Assembly: GCA_013100805.1 (NCBI GenBank)
Contig: CP040000.1
Coordinates: 372,001-436,000, forward strand
DNA from: Candidatus Saccharibacteria bacterium oral taxon 488
GTDB lineage: Bacteria; Patescibacteriota; Saccharimonadia; Saccharimonadales; Saccharimonadaceae
Length of the DNA stretch: 64,000 bases
Reading direction: 5' to 3'
The notes under the pieces are model-generated. The model was not told the origin of the DNA. It did not search any database and saw only the letters and a program-made list of their open reading frames with translations. Positions 9,275 to 20,565 of the stretch are shown here, in pieces (positions within the stretch are counted from its first letter, which is position 1; the number at the start of each line of letters is the position of its first letter). A program made the translations under genes and the position numbers.

Positions 9275-10152
9275 ATGCCGAGTACTCGTGCGCTGAAAAA
9301 TCGCATTCGCTCGGTGGACTCGACCAAGCAGATCACCAAGGCGATGCAGTTGGTGGCCGCCAGTAAGATGCGCCGCGCCCAAGAGGCGGACAAGGCCTCG
9401 GCTCCCTACACCATGGCGGCGGAGGAGCTGCTGAGCTACCTGGCCAGTCAAGGTGCGACTGACAATCACCCACTGTTTAAGCGCCGCAAGATTAACAAGC
9501 GTTTGATCATTGTCATCGCCAGTGACAAGGGTTTGGCCGGTGCATACAACACTAACGTCTTGAAGAAATATCTGGAGCTGCTGAAGCGCGACGATGAACG
9601 CGGCATTGAGAATTTGACCTTGACCATTGGCCGCCGAGCTTCGCAATTCGCCTCGCGCCTGAAGGATACAAAGATTATCGGTACGTACGAAGATTTGCCA
9701 GATCAGCCGTCGGGACTCACCTTTCACACGATTCTGAATACCGCCATTAGTATGTTTGAGAATGGCGAGGTTGACGCGGTGACGTTGGTGTACACGCGGT
9801 TTGTCAATAGCATGGTGCAGACGGCGGAGTTGTCGCGCTTGCTGCCGGCGGGCACTAAAGCCTTAATTGATCCGAGCGAGGTCTCGAACACAGTTTCTGA
9901 CGCCAAGTATGAGCCAAACATTCCAGAGGTACTGGACGCCGTCGCCTACCGTTTGACGGGTGCGCGGCTGTTTCAGGCGCTATTGGATGCCCGCGCCAGT
10001 GAGCACTCTATGCGGATGATGGCTATGAAGAATGCGACGGATAATGCCAGTGATTTGGTGGATGATCTGACCTTGGCGATGAACAAAGCCCGCCAAGGCG
10101 CGATTACCCAAGAGCTGGCAGAAATTTCCGGCGGCGTGGAGGCGATGGAACA

Positions 10153-10156
<4 letters not shown>
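9275..10156 (+). CDS. atpG: F1 ATP synthase subunit gamma
   Basis: The central rotor shaft, 293 residues. The N-terminal helix (STRALKNRIRSVDSTKQITK, then AMQLVAASKMRRAQ) and the C-terminal helix (SEHSMRMMAMKNATDNASDL) are the two arms of the coiled coil and carry the family signature. The middle is the Rossmann-like domain (IIVIASDKGLAGAYN). It starts three bases after atpA. Its stop overlaps the start of a non-ATP-synthase gene (ATGA), which separates it from atpD. Confidence 0.97.
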
Positions 10157-12073
<1,917 letters not shown>

Positions 12074-12077
12074 CCTG

Positions 12078-12503
12078 ATGAATTTGAAGCTAGTAACGCT
12101 CGGTGGTGTCAAGCTGGATGAGGCGGTCTACTCGGTAACTATCCCGACGATTGACGGCGAGATTTCGGTGCTGCCGAGCCACGAGCCGCTGGTGACAGTG
12201 GCCAAGGACGGCGTGATCACCGTGCGCCGGCGCCAAGAAGATTCTGACAATCAGTTGGAGTATTTCGCAATTTCCGGCGGCGTGGTGAAAATTGATTATT
12301 CATCGGTGCAGATCCTGGTGGACGAAGCGGATCATGGCGACGACATCATCGAGGCGGAGACTCAGGCGGCACTAGAGCGTGCCATCAAAGCCCGCGACGA
12401 AGCCGGCGACCAAGTCGAACGCGAGAAAGCCAAACAGCTCATCGACCGGCACATGGTACGGCTAAAGGTTGCAGATTTGCATCGGCGCAAGCGACGACGC
12501 TAG
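12078..12503 (+). CDS. atpC: F1 ATP synthase subunit epsilon
   Basis: The small rotor subunit that couples gamma to the c-ring and can inhibit ATP hydrolysis. The 141-residue protein has the beta-sandwich signature (TIPTIDGEISVLPSHEPLV, then YFAISGGVVKI) and a C-terminal helical hairpin of about 50 residues ending in a strongly basic HRRKRRR. It is the last gene of the operon; a hairpin follows. Confidence 0.96.
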   Translation: MNLKLVTLGGVKLDEAVYSVTIPTIDGEISVLPSHEPLVTVAKDGVITVRRRQEDSDNQLEYFAISGGVVKIDYSSVQILVDEADHGDDIIEAETQAALERAIKARDEAGDQVEREKAKQLIDRHMVRLKVADLHRRKRRR

Positions 12504-12517
12504 GTTTGAAATGTAAG

Positions 12518-12553
12518 AGAATAAGATCTCCCGATGATAGGAGATCTTATTCT
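12518..12553. terminator. Hairpin between atpC and the convergent kinase-like gene
   Basis: A 14-base perfect inverted repeat: AGAATAAGATCTCC (12518-12531) with GGAGATCTTATTCT (12540-12553). The T-tracts are weak on both sides, but position between convergent genes fits a bidirectional terminator. Confidence 0.7.
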
Positions 12554-12596
12554 TATATCGAGCCAGGTGAGGATCGGAAGGTATTATTCTAATCGT

Positions 12597-13394
12597 TTAC
12601 AGACCTGCCAACAAATCATTAGTGATATGGTATATATTATTTTGTTGCTTTTTTGATAATGCGCCAGCAACTAGCGATAAGTATGGGTCAAAAAAATATG
12701 TCTTAATACACTCACTACTTGGCATTGAAGTAATATAATCAGGTAATGTTCCCATATACCAATCCATATCATCAATAATGCCGCGACAGCTTTTGTCGAA
12801 ATAAGAGGAAGTAAGGTCTATTGCTCGCACGTCCCCTGTCTTTGTATGAAATGCGGTATTTTTAATTTGTGCGTCACCGTGGGCAACTCCTGATTTATGT
12901 AGTTTCGCGAGTGTTGTTGCTCCTATGAGTAGGACGCGTTGTATTTTTTCAGGATCATCTGTACGATCCGTAATTGTGTCACAACTTACGACATCACCCT
13001 CAAACATTGATATTGTATGTATAGAATTCCTGTCTGGTAGAAATCCCAGCGGCTGATATGGCCTAATGTACCCTTCACTAGTAAGCCGCTGTGTAATACA
13101 GAATTCCGAGAGCGCAGAGGCGGCATTGCAGTGAGGCTTAAGAGCTACAGGTATGTCCGTATTACCTGTTGATATCTTTCCGAATCTGACACCACTCGTG
13201 GTGTCATGTCGTCCTATAGAATACTCTTCAATGGGAGTGAATGTCAATTTTTGACCACAGCTGACATTACTTAGCGGTGTATCATATGCTACAAGGAGTT
13301 GTCCGTTAGGTGTATTCTCTATCGCTGTACGCAGTTTTCGCTTTGGTTGACTTTGAGGGAGTGTGTCGTATACGCGTATCTCTGAAGGTAACAT
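12597..13394 (-). CDS. Protein-kinase-like fold protein
   Basis: A 265-residue protein with the order of motifs of a small protein-kinase-like (aminoglycoside/lipopolysaccharide kinase) fold: DIPVALKPHC as the ATP-lysine strand, SALSEFCITQRL as the partner Glu helix, GVAHGDAQIKN as the catalytic loop with Asp and Asn, and VRAIDLTSS as the metal-binding DFG-like site. The substrate is unknown. The ATG at 13394 lies six bases after TATAAT, a box located inside the end of the upstream dus gene, so the gene has its own leaderless message. It is AT-rich compared with its neighbours, which may indicate transfer. Confidence 0.7.
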   Translation of the reverse strand: MLPSEIRVYDTLPQSQPKRKLRTAIENTPNGQLLVAYDTPLSNVSCGQKLTFTPIEEYSIGRHDTTSGVRFGKISTGNTDIPVALKPHCNAASALSEFCITQRLTSEGYIRPYQPLGFLPDRNSIHTISMFEGDVVSCDTITDRTDDPEKIQRVLLIGATTLAKLHKSGVAHGDAQIKNTAFHTKTGDVRAIDLTSSYFDKSCRGIIDDMDWYMGTLPDYITSMPSSECIKTYFFDPYLSLVAGALSKKQQNNIYHITNDLLAGL

Positions 13395-13396
13395 TA

Positions 13397-14529
<1,133 letters not shown>

Positions 14530-14533
<4 letters not shown>

Positions 14534-15450
14534 GTCACCAGTCCTTTACTAAACAATATACTTTCCGCGATAAATAGACGCAGTGCGTCCAGCTCGCCGC
14601 GAACCTGCGCTCGTTCCAGATAGGTATAGTACGCTCGCTTACGCTCTTTGGCAACGAGGGGTGGCACCAACCCCAGTTGCAGGGCCTGGACAAAGAGCAA
14701 GAGTCGCCCGGTGCGACCGTTGCCATCGCTAAATGGATGGATTTTTTCAAATGTCGCATGAGTACGGGCTAGCCATTCTATTGGCTCTGTTTTGGGCAGC
14801 TCGTTCATTTCATCAATACACTCGGACATCGCTTCAGTGATGCGCAGATGATTTACTATTGTGACACGACTACCCATGATGCGCACACCGTGCCGGCGGT
14901 AGAGTCCGGCATCAGACACCAGCGTATTCATCAGCCGGACGTGCGTTTGTAAGATCAACTCTTCGCTCCACGTAAAATGCGTTCCTTCTTTGTGCAGGGC
15001 ATCCAGCAGAAAGTAGAGCGCAGTGCGGTGGTTACGGGCCTCTATCTGTTCGCGCGCTGTCTTGTTGGCGAGGACGCGATTATCATCGTTCAGCACCTCT
15101 GCGACGTCTGCTAGGGTCATTGTGCTACCCTCGATCGTGTTCGTGTGGTAGGTCAAGTGGAGCGTCAGGATGTCAAGTAGTTCCTGATTCGCGAGGAGTG
15201 TCCGGATCGTCATGCAGCTGGCATGGGCGGCACGTTCAGTAGCGAGGCGCTTCGCCTCGTCGATGGTGTCCCGCCCGATCATCTCTTGATGTAATAGCTG
15301 AATATTCGCCAGGTTTTTGGCACGCGGCGACATGTGTTGGTGTACCCAGGCGTTGAGCGTACGCACCGGCACATCTAGGCGACGCGCCAGTTGTTCTTGG
15401 GTGAGGCCTGTCCGCATCAGAATTTCTTGGAGTAATTGCGCAGCATTCAT
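14530..15450 (-). CDS. fic: Fic-domain protein with N-terminal helix-turn-helix
   Basis: Fic proteins transfer AMP or other nucleotide parts to target proteins. Residues 1-45 form an HTH (TGLTQEQLARRLDVPVRTLN). Near residue 108 is TNTIEGS, the S/T-x-x-x-E-G type inhibitory helix found in N-terminal self-inhibited Fic proteins. The catalytic motif is HPFSDGNGRTGR near residue 244, with all key residues. Upstream, a 16-base perfect palindrome lies exactly between the -35 and -10 boxes, so the HTH very likely represses its own gene. The ATG is six bases after TAATAT. dus follows with a four-base overlap. No separate antitoxin gene is present. Confidence 0.93.
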
Positions 15451-15500
15451 GTCGTGATATTACCAAAACATCATGATGTTTGTCAAATAACACGATGTTT
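15448..15500 (-). promoter_or_regulatory. fic promoter with embedded palindromic operator
   Basis: On the complement: TTGACA (15481-15486), an 18-base spacer and TAATAT (15457-15462), then six bases to the ATG. The palindrome AAACATCATGATGTTT (15466-15481) fills the spacer. A further half-site, CGATGTTT, lies at 15493-15500, on the far side of the -35 box. Confidence 0.85.
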
Positions 15501-15574
15501 TCTCGTAGTCTGATGGTATGGTGGCGAGGGTCTTTGGGATGTACAAGTGGCTACCCCTGCCCGACAATTACCCC

Positions 15575-15890
15575 CAAAAAGGTGAAATCCCCGCGTCATC
15601 GTTGACGCGGGGTAGTGGACTCAAGCGGTTCTGCTCGGAGCGGCCCGGAGGGCTGCTACTACGAGTGAATCTCGCGAGTCCGGGGGTTTAAGGCCCCGCG
15701 ACCAGGTGAATTGTTCGTTCTCCCGGAGTCGCTGGTCGCGGGGCGGAGGTCTACACTCCCATAGTGACCTCCTTTCTCCCCCTCTCGGGGGAATCCTTCC
15801 CGGGGCTCTCCCGGGAAGATTGAGGGTGGAGAACAACGTTGTTCTCACAACAGACTGACAGGCTGTGGGGGCTGTCAGTCTGCCATACGC
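15575..15890 (-). ncRNA. Array of perfect RNA hairpins downstream of the tmRNA-like RNA
   Basis: No plausible coding frame is seen. From right to left the stretch holds: an 11-base stem (CAGACTGACAG 15851-15861 with 15872-15882), the palindrome GAGAACAACGTTGTTCTC (15829-15846), CTTCCCGGG/CCCGGGAAG (15797-15819), a CCCCC/GGGGG hairpin near 15776-15790, GAGGTC/GACCTC (about 15746-15773), a perfect 13-base stem GCCCCGCGACCAG (15693-15705 with 15732-15744), and CCCCGCGTCA/TGACGCGGGG (15589-15612). The last is followed on the complement by a T-tract at 15576-15580 and so acts as a terminator. With no promoter seen inside, it is probably the 3' half of the transcript starting at 16409. The hallmark GAAAGTCC of RNase P RNA is absent. 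Confidence 0.55.
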
Positions 15891-15922
15891 CGCGCGCTAT
15901 TGAGCGACGCATGTACCCTCAG

Positions 15923-16409
15923 TGGATGTGGCGGGAGTCGAACCCGCGAGGCGCATCGGTTTTTAAGACCTTGCCTCTACCGCGACACACCCTGTGATTC
16001 TTTTCCAGATTACCGGCTGGGCGAATCATCCCAGGGGCGGACGGACACCCTACTGCTGACGCAAGGTCAGCGAGTTTCGGGGTCGCACAAACCCCGACCG
16101 CCACGTAATAATAATTAGTTCAGTTTGCCACAAGCGTAGCAAAGCCAGGGATTCCCCCCTGGTACCGAACTTATGTTATTTTTCTGGGAACAGTGCTTGC
16201 ATCGCACCCAGACCGGGTTCACCCAGCCTGACGCGCTGGGCGAACCCTTGTAGTAGCTAAACAAGGGGTTTCACCCCCTTCCTGCCGCAGTTGCGGCGCG
16301 TAGAAAAGAGCTAACTCCCCTGTCGAACCATGCTTTTGTGCGAAGTATGGTCAGGGCTTGGTGTCATTCGCGACACCTCACCGGAAGTTAGCTCCGTCGA
16401 ACAAAAGCA
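15923..16409 (-). ncRNA. Structured RNA, probable tmRNA (ssrA) or tmRNA-like
   Basis: A strong promoter drives this non-coding region. The 3' end has a perfect T-arm, GCGGG-TTCGACT-CCCGC, followed by CACATCC-A as for an acceptor end; it is preceded by CGCGGTAGAGGC (compare CGCGUAGAGGC before the T-arm in Thermus tmRNA) and by GTGTCCGTCCGC, which also occurs in the fourth pseudoknot of E. coli tmRNA. Near the 5' side is GGTTCGACAGGGG, like the tmRNA 5' signature. Against a plain tmRNA: the only partner for the acceptor strand is GGGTGTG at 15986-15992, and no clear tag frame ending in ALAA was found. The first 100 bases fold as a three-way junction (GAGCTAACT/AGTTAGCTC, GGTGTC/GACACC, CCCTGACCAT/ATGG...CAGGG), and GCTTTTGT at the 5' end is complementary to the loop ACAAAAGC. 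smpB is present in the window. CCA is not encoded. Confidence 0.55.
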
Positions 16410-16415
16410 AGTATA

Positions 16416-16444
16416 TTTATATCAATAAGATCAAGAAATGTCAA
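16416..16444 (-). promoter_or_regulatory. Strong promoter of the structured RNA locus
   Basis: On the complement: consensus TTGACA (16439-16444), a 17-base spacer, then TATAAA (16416-16421). Transcription should begin near 16409. It is one of the best matches to the housekeeping sigma consensus in the window. Confidence 0.85.
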
Positions 16445-16463
16445 TATCTTTTGGCATAATTCC

Positions 16464-19400
16464 CTACGCCGCCCCTGTTAACAAATCATTCTCAAACTGC
16501 ACCATCCCCTTATAGTCCGCTGGATACCCAGAAATATCCGGCAGTTCCAGCGTGGTGATTTTCCGCCAGACGACGCCGATGAGCCGGGCGAATTCAGCTA
16601 ATTCCTCCTCGGAGAACGTATCTTCCAAGCTGAGGATGTCGCCAGTTTTCATATCTGGCTCGACGAACTGCAGGCGGGCGCCGGTGAAGGTGAAATTGCC
16701 ATAATCGCGTGATGATGTGACCAAGAGTTGATAGAACATCAGCTGCTGGCGGTATTTGTGGAGCTTGATTTTTTCGTAATCAGACGTGCCCTTCCAGGAG
16801 TGCGATGGCTTGCCGGTCTTGTAATCGGTCACGAATATGGTTTTATTATGCTTATCAATGTCAGCGACGTCCAGCTTACCAGTCAGGCGCGCGCTGCCAA
16901 CGACGACGCCCTGATGAGCGAAATCGAGTTCCGCCAGCTCCGTGTCATGAAAATCGGACGATTTGGCGTCCAGAAACGCCGTCAGCGCCGCCGTGCCCTT
17001 GTCCAAATACAGTTCGAAATCGTCGGGCGGCAGGTGCTGGGTCTCGAGCGATGTGCGGAAATGTTGTAGGATGCGTTCGGCAGGCGGCAGGCGGTGGTCG
17101 GCGCGTAGCAGATTGTGCAGCTGCTGGAGGCTGGCGTGAATGGCGGTACCGTAGCTGGCGGCGGGACTTTTGGCGGACGGAAAGCGCAGCAGATTATTCA
17201 ACAAAAAGTTCTGCGGGCCGCCGCGCGAGATGTCGAGGAAATTATTGAGATGAGTGACGGAAAGTTTGTAGGTTTCTAAGGTCGGCGCCAGTACATCCTT
17301 GAGCTCCGCGGTAATCGGCGCGCTCAGCCGCGCGCTCCAGTCGGTTTGCGCCACGGTAATTTGCGTCGCGGGTGTGTTGGCAGCGGGGATAATCGTCGGT
17401 GTGTGGTCGGTCAGAAAGCTGGCGATCATGGTGTCGCCGCCGGCGTCGTTGGTCTGGGAATAGGTCATGGTCAGGGTGGTTTTGGCGCGGGTCATCGCCA
17501 CGAAGAATAGCCGCAGCCGTTCGTCGTAGCTGGTGCCGGCGGGCTGGAGCTGGAGGTTGGCGGGATAGCGAATCAGCCGCGAGCGCGAGCGGACTTTCTC
17601 GCCCCAAGCGCTGTCGATTGCCCCGATGACGAAGACGTGCGGGAATTCCAGGCCTTTGGATTTGTGGGCGGTCATCAGGTTGATGGCGCCGCCGAGGGCG
17701 CTGGCCTGGGGGCGGATGTGTGTCAGGCGGGTTTTGGTCGAGCGGTGCAGGTCGATGAATTCTAGGAAGTCCGCCAGTGTCGGGGTCGCGTCGGTAGTGC
17801 GGTCGCGTAATTTTTGGCGCAGCGTGCGCAGGCTCTCGAGCGTGGTTAGGTAGGCGTCGGGATTTTGGGCGAGGTTGTCGGGCGAGAAGTAGTGGTCGGC
17901 GAGAGAATTAAGCGAAGAGCCTTTACTAGGACTCCTCTTTTCGCGCCGGGCGTCTGAGGACGCTCGGGCTGCAATCGCTGTACGAAGTTCTGAGGAAAGC
18001 TCCTCGCCGGTTGATTGCAAGAGTTCCCTGCCAGAGTGAGCGCCGGAACTATCCCTATCGAATACTCTTTTCGCGCCGGGCGTCTGAGGGTTCTCAGGCG
18101 ATGTTCGCTGTACGGAGTCGATTGGAGTAATTCCGGCGTCTATCTCCAATCCCAACAACTTGTCCAACTGCTCCTCCAGCGGCAAATTTGGCACGTCCTT
18201 TGCTCGCTCTAGCAGCCACTCACCGAACGGCTGAAAGGTGCTGTTCGCCAACATACTCTCCAGCCACAGCTCTCGATTTTTATAAGCGTGGAGGCTTAAT
18301 CGCCAGATATCCAGCGCCGAAAAGCCGAACGCCGGATGGGCGATTACCTCTGGTAGTAAGCTGTTGGCGACGTCAAGATTATTCTGATGAATCGCCATGA
18401 CGACTCGCGCTAGCTTGTCCAGCGCCTGAATGATGTCCTGCTCTAAAATATCGTCGTGCCGCTCGTAATTAACCGTCAGGCTCTGGCGGTACAGGTATGG
18501 CAGCAGCTCGATCAGCTCCTTGTGATGGCGGGCGATGACGGTGATATGCGCTGGGTCTGCGCCACGTTTGATTAGTTCGGCAATTTGCTGGGCTACCCCT
18601 GCCCGCTCCTCGCTCACTGAGGTAAATTCCTGCACCTCAACCCGCGCGCCGCTACCAGACGCATGCGCGGTCAATTGCTTTGACAAGCCGTCAATGGTGT
18701 TCTCCAGGCGATCTGTTCCTTGGGTGATCACCCCCCGCGCCGCCGTTAAGATGTCGGCCACCGAGCGGTAATTGTCCGTCAGCACGATGATTTTCGGGTC
18801 GTGGTATTGCTGGCGGAAGCGCTGAATATTGCCAACGTCCGCGCCCTGAAAACTGAAAATTGCCTGGTCGTCGTCGCCGACCGCCATGATGTTGGGATTG
18901 TCCTCATCGCCAGTCAGGTCGAACAGTAGCCGCAGCTGCGCCAGGTTGGTGTCTTGAAATTCGTCGACCATGATGAATTGAAATTGCTCCTGGAGGTTGG
19001 CGCGCAGTTCCGGGTGGGCTTCGCAGGCTTGAATGATTGACAAAATCATGTCGTCGTAGTCAAACAGCGAGCGCTCGGCCAGCACGTTGCCGTATGCTTC
19101 GTAGACATCAATGGCGGCAGATAATTTCTCGCTGGCGGCAAAATCTTTCAGGACGAACTCGCCAGCGGCGTTCTTTTCGCACCACTTGTTTTTCCAGGCG
19201 GTTAGCGGTTTGGTGGAGTTGGCGTCGATGGCCTCTTGGGCCGCGTGAGCGATGCTGAGCGCCAGAACCTGAGCGTACGGGGTGATGGAGGATGGTAGCG
19301 CAGCGGACGGTTTGATATGGTGCGGCGCTGAGCTGGCGGCATTTTCAGAAAGCTCTGTAGCGCCTTCCTTGCTAGTTTTCGCAGCATTTTCCTCGCCGAT

Positions 19401-20033
19401 TCTCTCGGCAATCTTCTCTGCCAGCGGCGCAAATAATTCAATGGTTTTTTTAGAAATTTTGGTCGCAAATACCTGCTGAATGTCGGAGGCAATGTCAGCG
19501 ATGACGCGCTGATTATCTGCCATCACCAGCCGCAGTTCCGCCGGCGTGAGGCCGCTCTGCTTGAACTCGGAAATGACCCGGATTAACTCGCTGGCGTAGA
19601 CGAACTCGCCGTTGTTTTTAACGCTCAGCGGATTACGCCAGTCAAGCCCCTCGAGGATCCCCGTGACGATTTGGTGCTGCGTCAGCTCATCCGCCGGCTG
19701 GGCGTCAGCGCCGCGAAAAAAATACTGGCGGTGCTGATTGATAATCTCCGTGCCAAAGCTATGAAAGGTGTGAATGGCGATTTTATAGGCATCCTCGCCG
19801 ATAATCTGGCGCAGGCGTTGGCGCATGTTGGCAGCGCCGCTCTCGGTAAATGTCAGGCACAAAATACTATCCGGCAGCGTGTCGGTCTGGCGCAAAATCT
19901 GGGCGGTGCGCATGCTCAGTAGCTCGGTCTTGCCCGTGCCCGGCCCGGCGATCACCAGGAGCGAGCCGTGAATATAATCGACCGCTTGGCGCTGATTGGC
20001 GTTCAGTGTGGCGTAGCGAGTGTGAAAATCCAT
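16464..20033 (-). CDS. UvrD/Rep-family helicase fused to a PD-(D/E)XK nuclease
   Basis: A 1189-residue superfamily 1A helicase. Motifs: QRQAVDYIHGSLLVIAGPGTGKT (Q motif and Walker A, residues 13-36, split here as QRQAVDYIHG and GPGTGKT), VDEFQDTN (motif II, about 354), GDDDQAIFSFQGA (III), TDNYRS (IV), TAHKSKGLEFPHVFV (V) and FVAMTRAKTTL (VI). The last 250 residues form a RecB/AddB-like nuclease with VTDYKTGKPS as the catalytic D-x-K. Such fusions process DNA ends or unwind during repair; here it may replace RecBCD/AddAB. Two stretches, near residues 215-250 and especially 640-705, are low-complexity insertions; the second is encoded by two copies of the palindromic repeat. The ATG is six bases after TACAAT, so probably leaderless. 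Confidence 0.93.
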   Translation of the reverse strand: MDFHTRYATLNANQRQAVDYIHGSLLVIAGPGTGKTELLSMRTAQILRQTDTLPDSILCLTFTESGAANMRQRLRQIIGEDAYKIAIHTFHSFGTEIINQHRQYFFRGADAQPADELTQHQIVTGILEGLDWRNPLSVKNNGEFVYASELIRVISEFKQSGLTPAELRLVMADNQRVIADIASDIQQVFATKISKKTIELFAPLAEKIAERIGEENAAKTSKEGATELSENAASSAPHHIKPSAALPSSITPYAQVLALSIAHAAQEAIDANSTKPLTAWKNKWCEKNAAGEFVLKDFAASEKLSAAIDVYEAYGNVLAERSLFDYDDMILSIIQACEAHPELRANLQEQFQFIMVDEFQDTNLAQLRLLFDLTGDEDNPNIMAVGDDDQAIFSFQGADVGNIQRFRQQYHDPKIIVLTDNYRSVADILTAARGVITQGTDRLENTIDGLSKQLTAHASGSGARVEVQEFTSVSEERAGVAQQIAELIKRGADPAHITVIARHHKELIELLPYLYRQSLTVNYERHDDILEQDIIQALDKLARVVMAIHQNNLDVANSLLPEVIAHPAFGFSALDIWRLSLHAYKNRELWLESMLANSTFQPFGEWLLERAKDVPNLPLEEQLDKLLGLEIDAGITPIDSVQRTSPENPQTPGAKRVFDRDSSGAHSGRELLQSTGEELSSELRTAIAARASSDARREKRSPSKGSSLNSLADHYFSPDNLAQNPDAYLTTLESLRTLRQKLRDRTTDATPTLADFLEFIDLHRSTKTRLTHIRPQASALGGAINLMTAHKSKGLEFPHVFVIGAIDSAWGEKVRSRSRLIRYPANLQLQPAGTSYDERLRLFFVAMTRAKTTLTMTYSQTNDAGGDTMIASFLTDHTPTIIPAANTPATQITVAQTDWSARLSAPITAELKDVLAPTLETYKLSVTHLNNFLDISRGGPQNFLLNNLLRFPSAKSPAASYGTAIHASLQQLHNLLRADHRLPPAERILQHFRTSLETQHLPPDDFELYLDKGTAALTAFLDAKSSDFHDTELAELDFAHQGVVVGSARLTGKLDVADIDKHNKTIFVTDYKTGKPSHSWKGTSDYEKIKLHKYRQQLMFYQLLVTSSRDYGNFTFTGARLQFVEPDMKTGDILSLEDTFSEEELAEFARLIGVVWRKITTLELPDISGYPADYKGMVQFENDLLTGAA
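17935..17987 (-). repeat. Palindromic repeat copy 1 in the helicase gene
   Basis: On the + strand it begins CTCTTTTCGCGCCGGGCGTC, then TGAG, then GACGCTCGGGCTGCAATCGC and ends TGTACGAAG. Apart from the loop and a few bases this is the element found between rplJ and rplL. It is read in frame as part of an ARASSDARREKR-type peptide. Confidence 0.85.
18064..18119 (-). repeat. Palindromic repeat copy 2 in the helicase gene
   Basis: The + strand begins ACTCTTTTCGCGCCGGGCG, identical to copy 1 for the first 21 bases after the leading A, continues with a different loop (CTCAGGCGATG) and ends TTCGCTGTACGGAGTC. It lies about 75 bases from copy 1 in the same gene. Confidence 0.8.
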
Positions 20034-20088
20034 GAGTCAATTGTAGCACGCTGGCACAAGCGCTGGTAACAATGGTAAAATGGTAGAT

Positions 20089-20565
20089 ATGCACGATGAA
20101 CGGGCGCTCGCGGCGCTGATTGATGATCAGTTTGGACTGACGGTCAAAATCCAGTCGGTCGTGCTGCCGATGAGCGATGTCAGCCGCACGGCGCAGGCGA
20201 CGGTGGTGCTTGATAGGACGGGTGGATTGCTGGTTTACATCACGGCGCGGGCTATCATGACGCTGGGTGATGTCAAGCGGTTGGTGCGGCGAATGGGCCT
20301 GCGGCCAGAGCGGTTCGTGCCGCCAAAGCACCAGCCGAACTACTTTGACGACGTGGCGACCGAGAAGTTTCAGGCGGTTTTTCCGGGGATGAATGTGACT
20401 TCGCCGGATGACTTGATATATTATCGAACGCTGGTGCCGTATAATCCAGCCCTGGTCGTCATATCGGAGGTCAAGCGTGGCGAAATATACCAATTTGACC
20501 CGGACGCCCGCGGCGGCTATCGTGTCGGCGCGCGATTACATTACAAAAGGAGCGAGGCAATATAA
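20089..20565 (+). CDS. Unknown 158-residue protein upstream of the P-type ATPase
   Basis: I do not recognise the family. It is soluble, with an alternating alpha/beta character (LAALIDDQFGLTVKIQSVVL; GGLLVYITARAIMTLGDVKR) and a conserved-looking RFVPPKHQPNYFDDVA segment. There is no membrane helix. The ATG at 20089 is seven bases after TAAAAT; the earlier in-frame ATG at 20080 overlaps that box. It ends on the start codon of the P-type ATPase (TAATG), so the two are co-expressed and this could be a regulatory or accessory partner, but that is inference. Confidence 0.6.
   Translation: MHDERALAALIDDQFGLTVKIQSVVLPMSDVSRTAQATVVLDRTGGLLVYITARAIMTLGDVKRLVRRMGLRPERFVPPKHQPNYFDDVATEKFQAVFPGMNVTSPDDLIYYRTLVPYNPALVVISEVKRGEIYQFDPDARGGYRVGARLHYKRSEAI

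Noticed and set aside
15923..15992. A stand-alone tRNA-Leu (TAA)
   Set aside because: The acceptor pair, a CTTAAAA loop and the T-arm are present, but the D-arm is too short (about 10 bases), the anticodon stem has only three pairs and the long leucine variable arm is missing. It is better taken as the tRNA-like end of a larger RNA.
15575..16409. RNase P RNA (rnpB)
   Set aside because: The universal GAAAGTCC element and its partner are not present on either strand of the locus.
17242..17607. Long antisense frames across the helicase, the P-type ATPase, atp genes and others
   Set aside because: These are shadows of GC-rich real genes, with repetitive Arg/Ala/Pro composition and no initiation signals.
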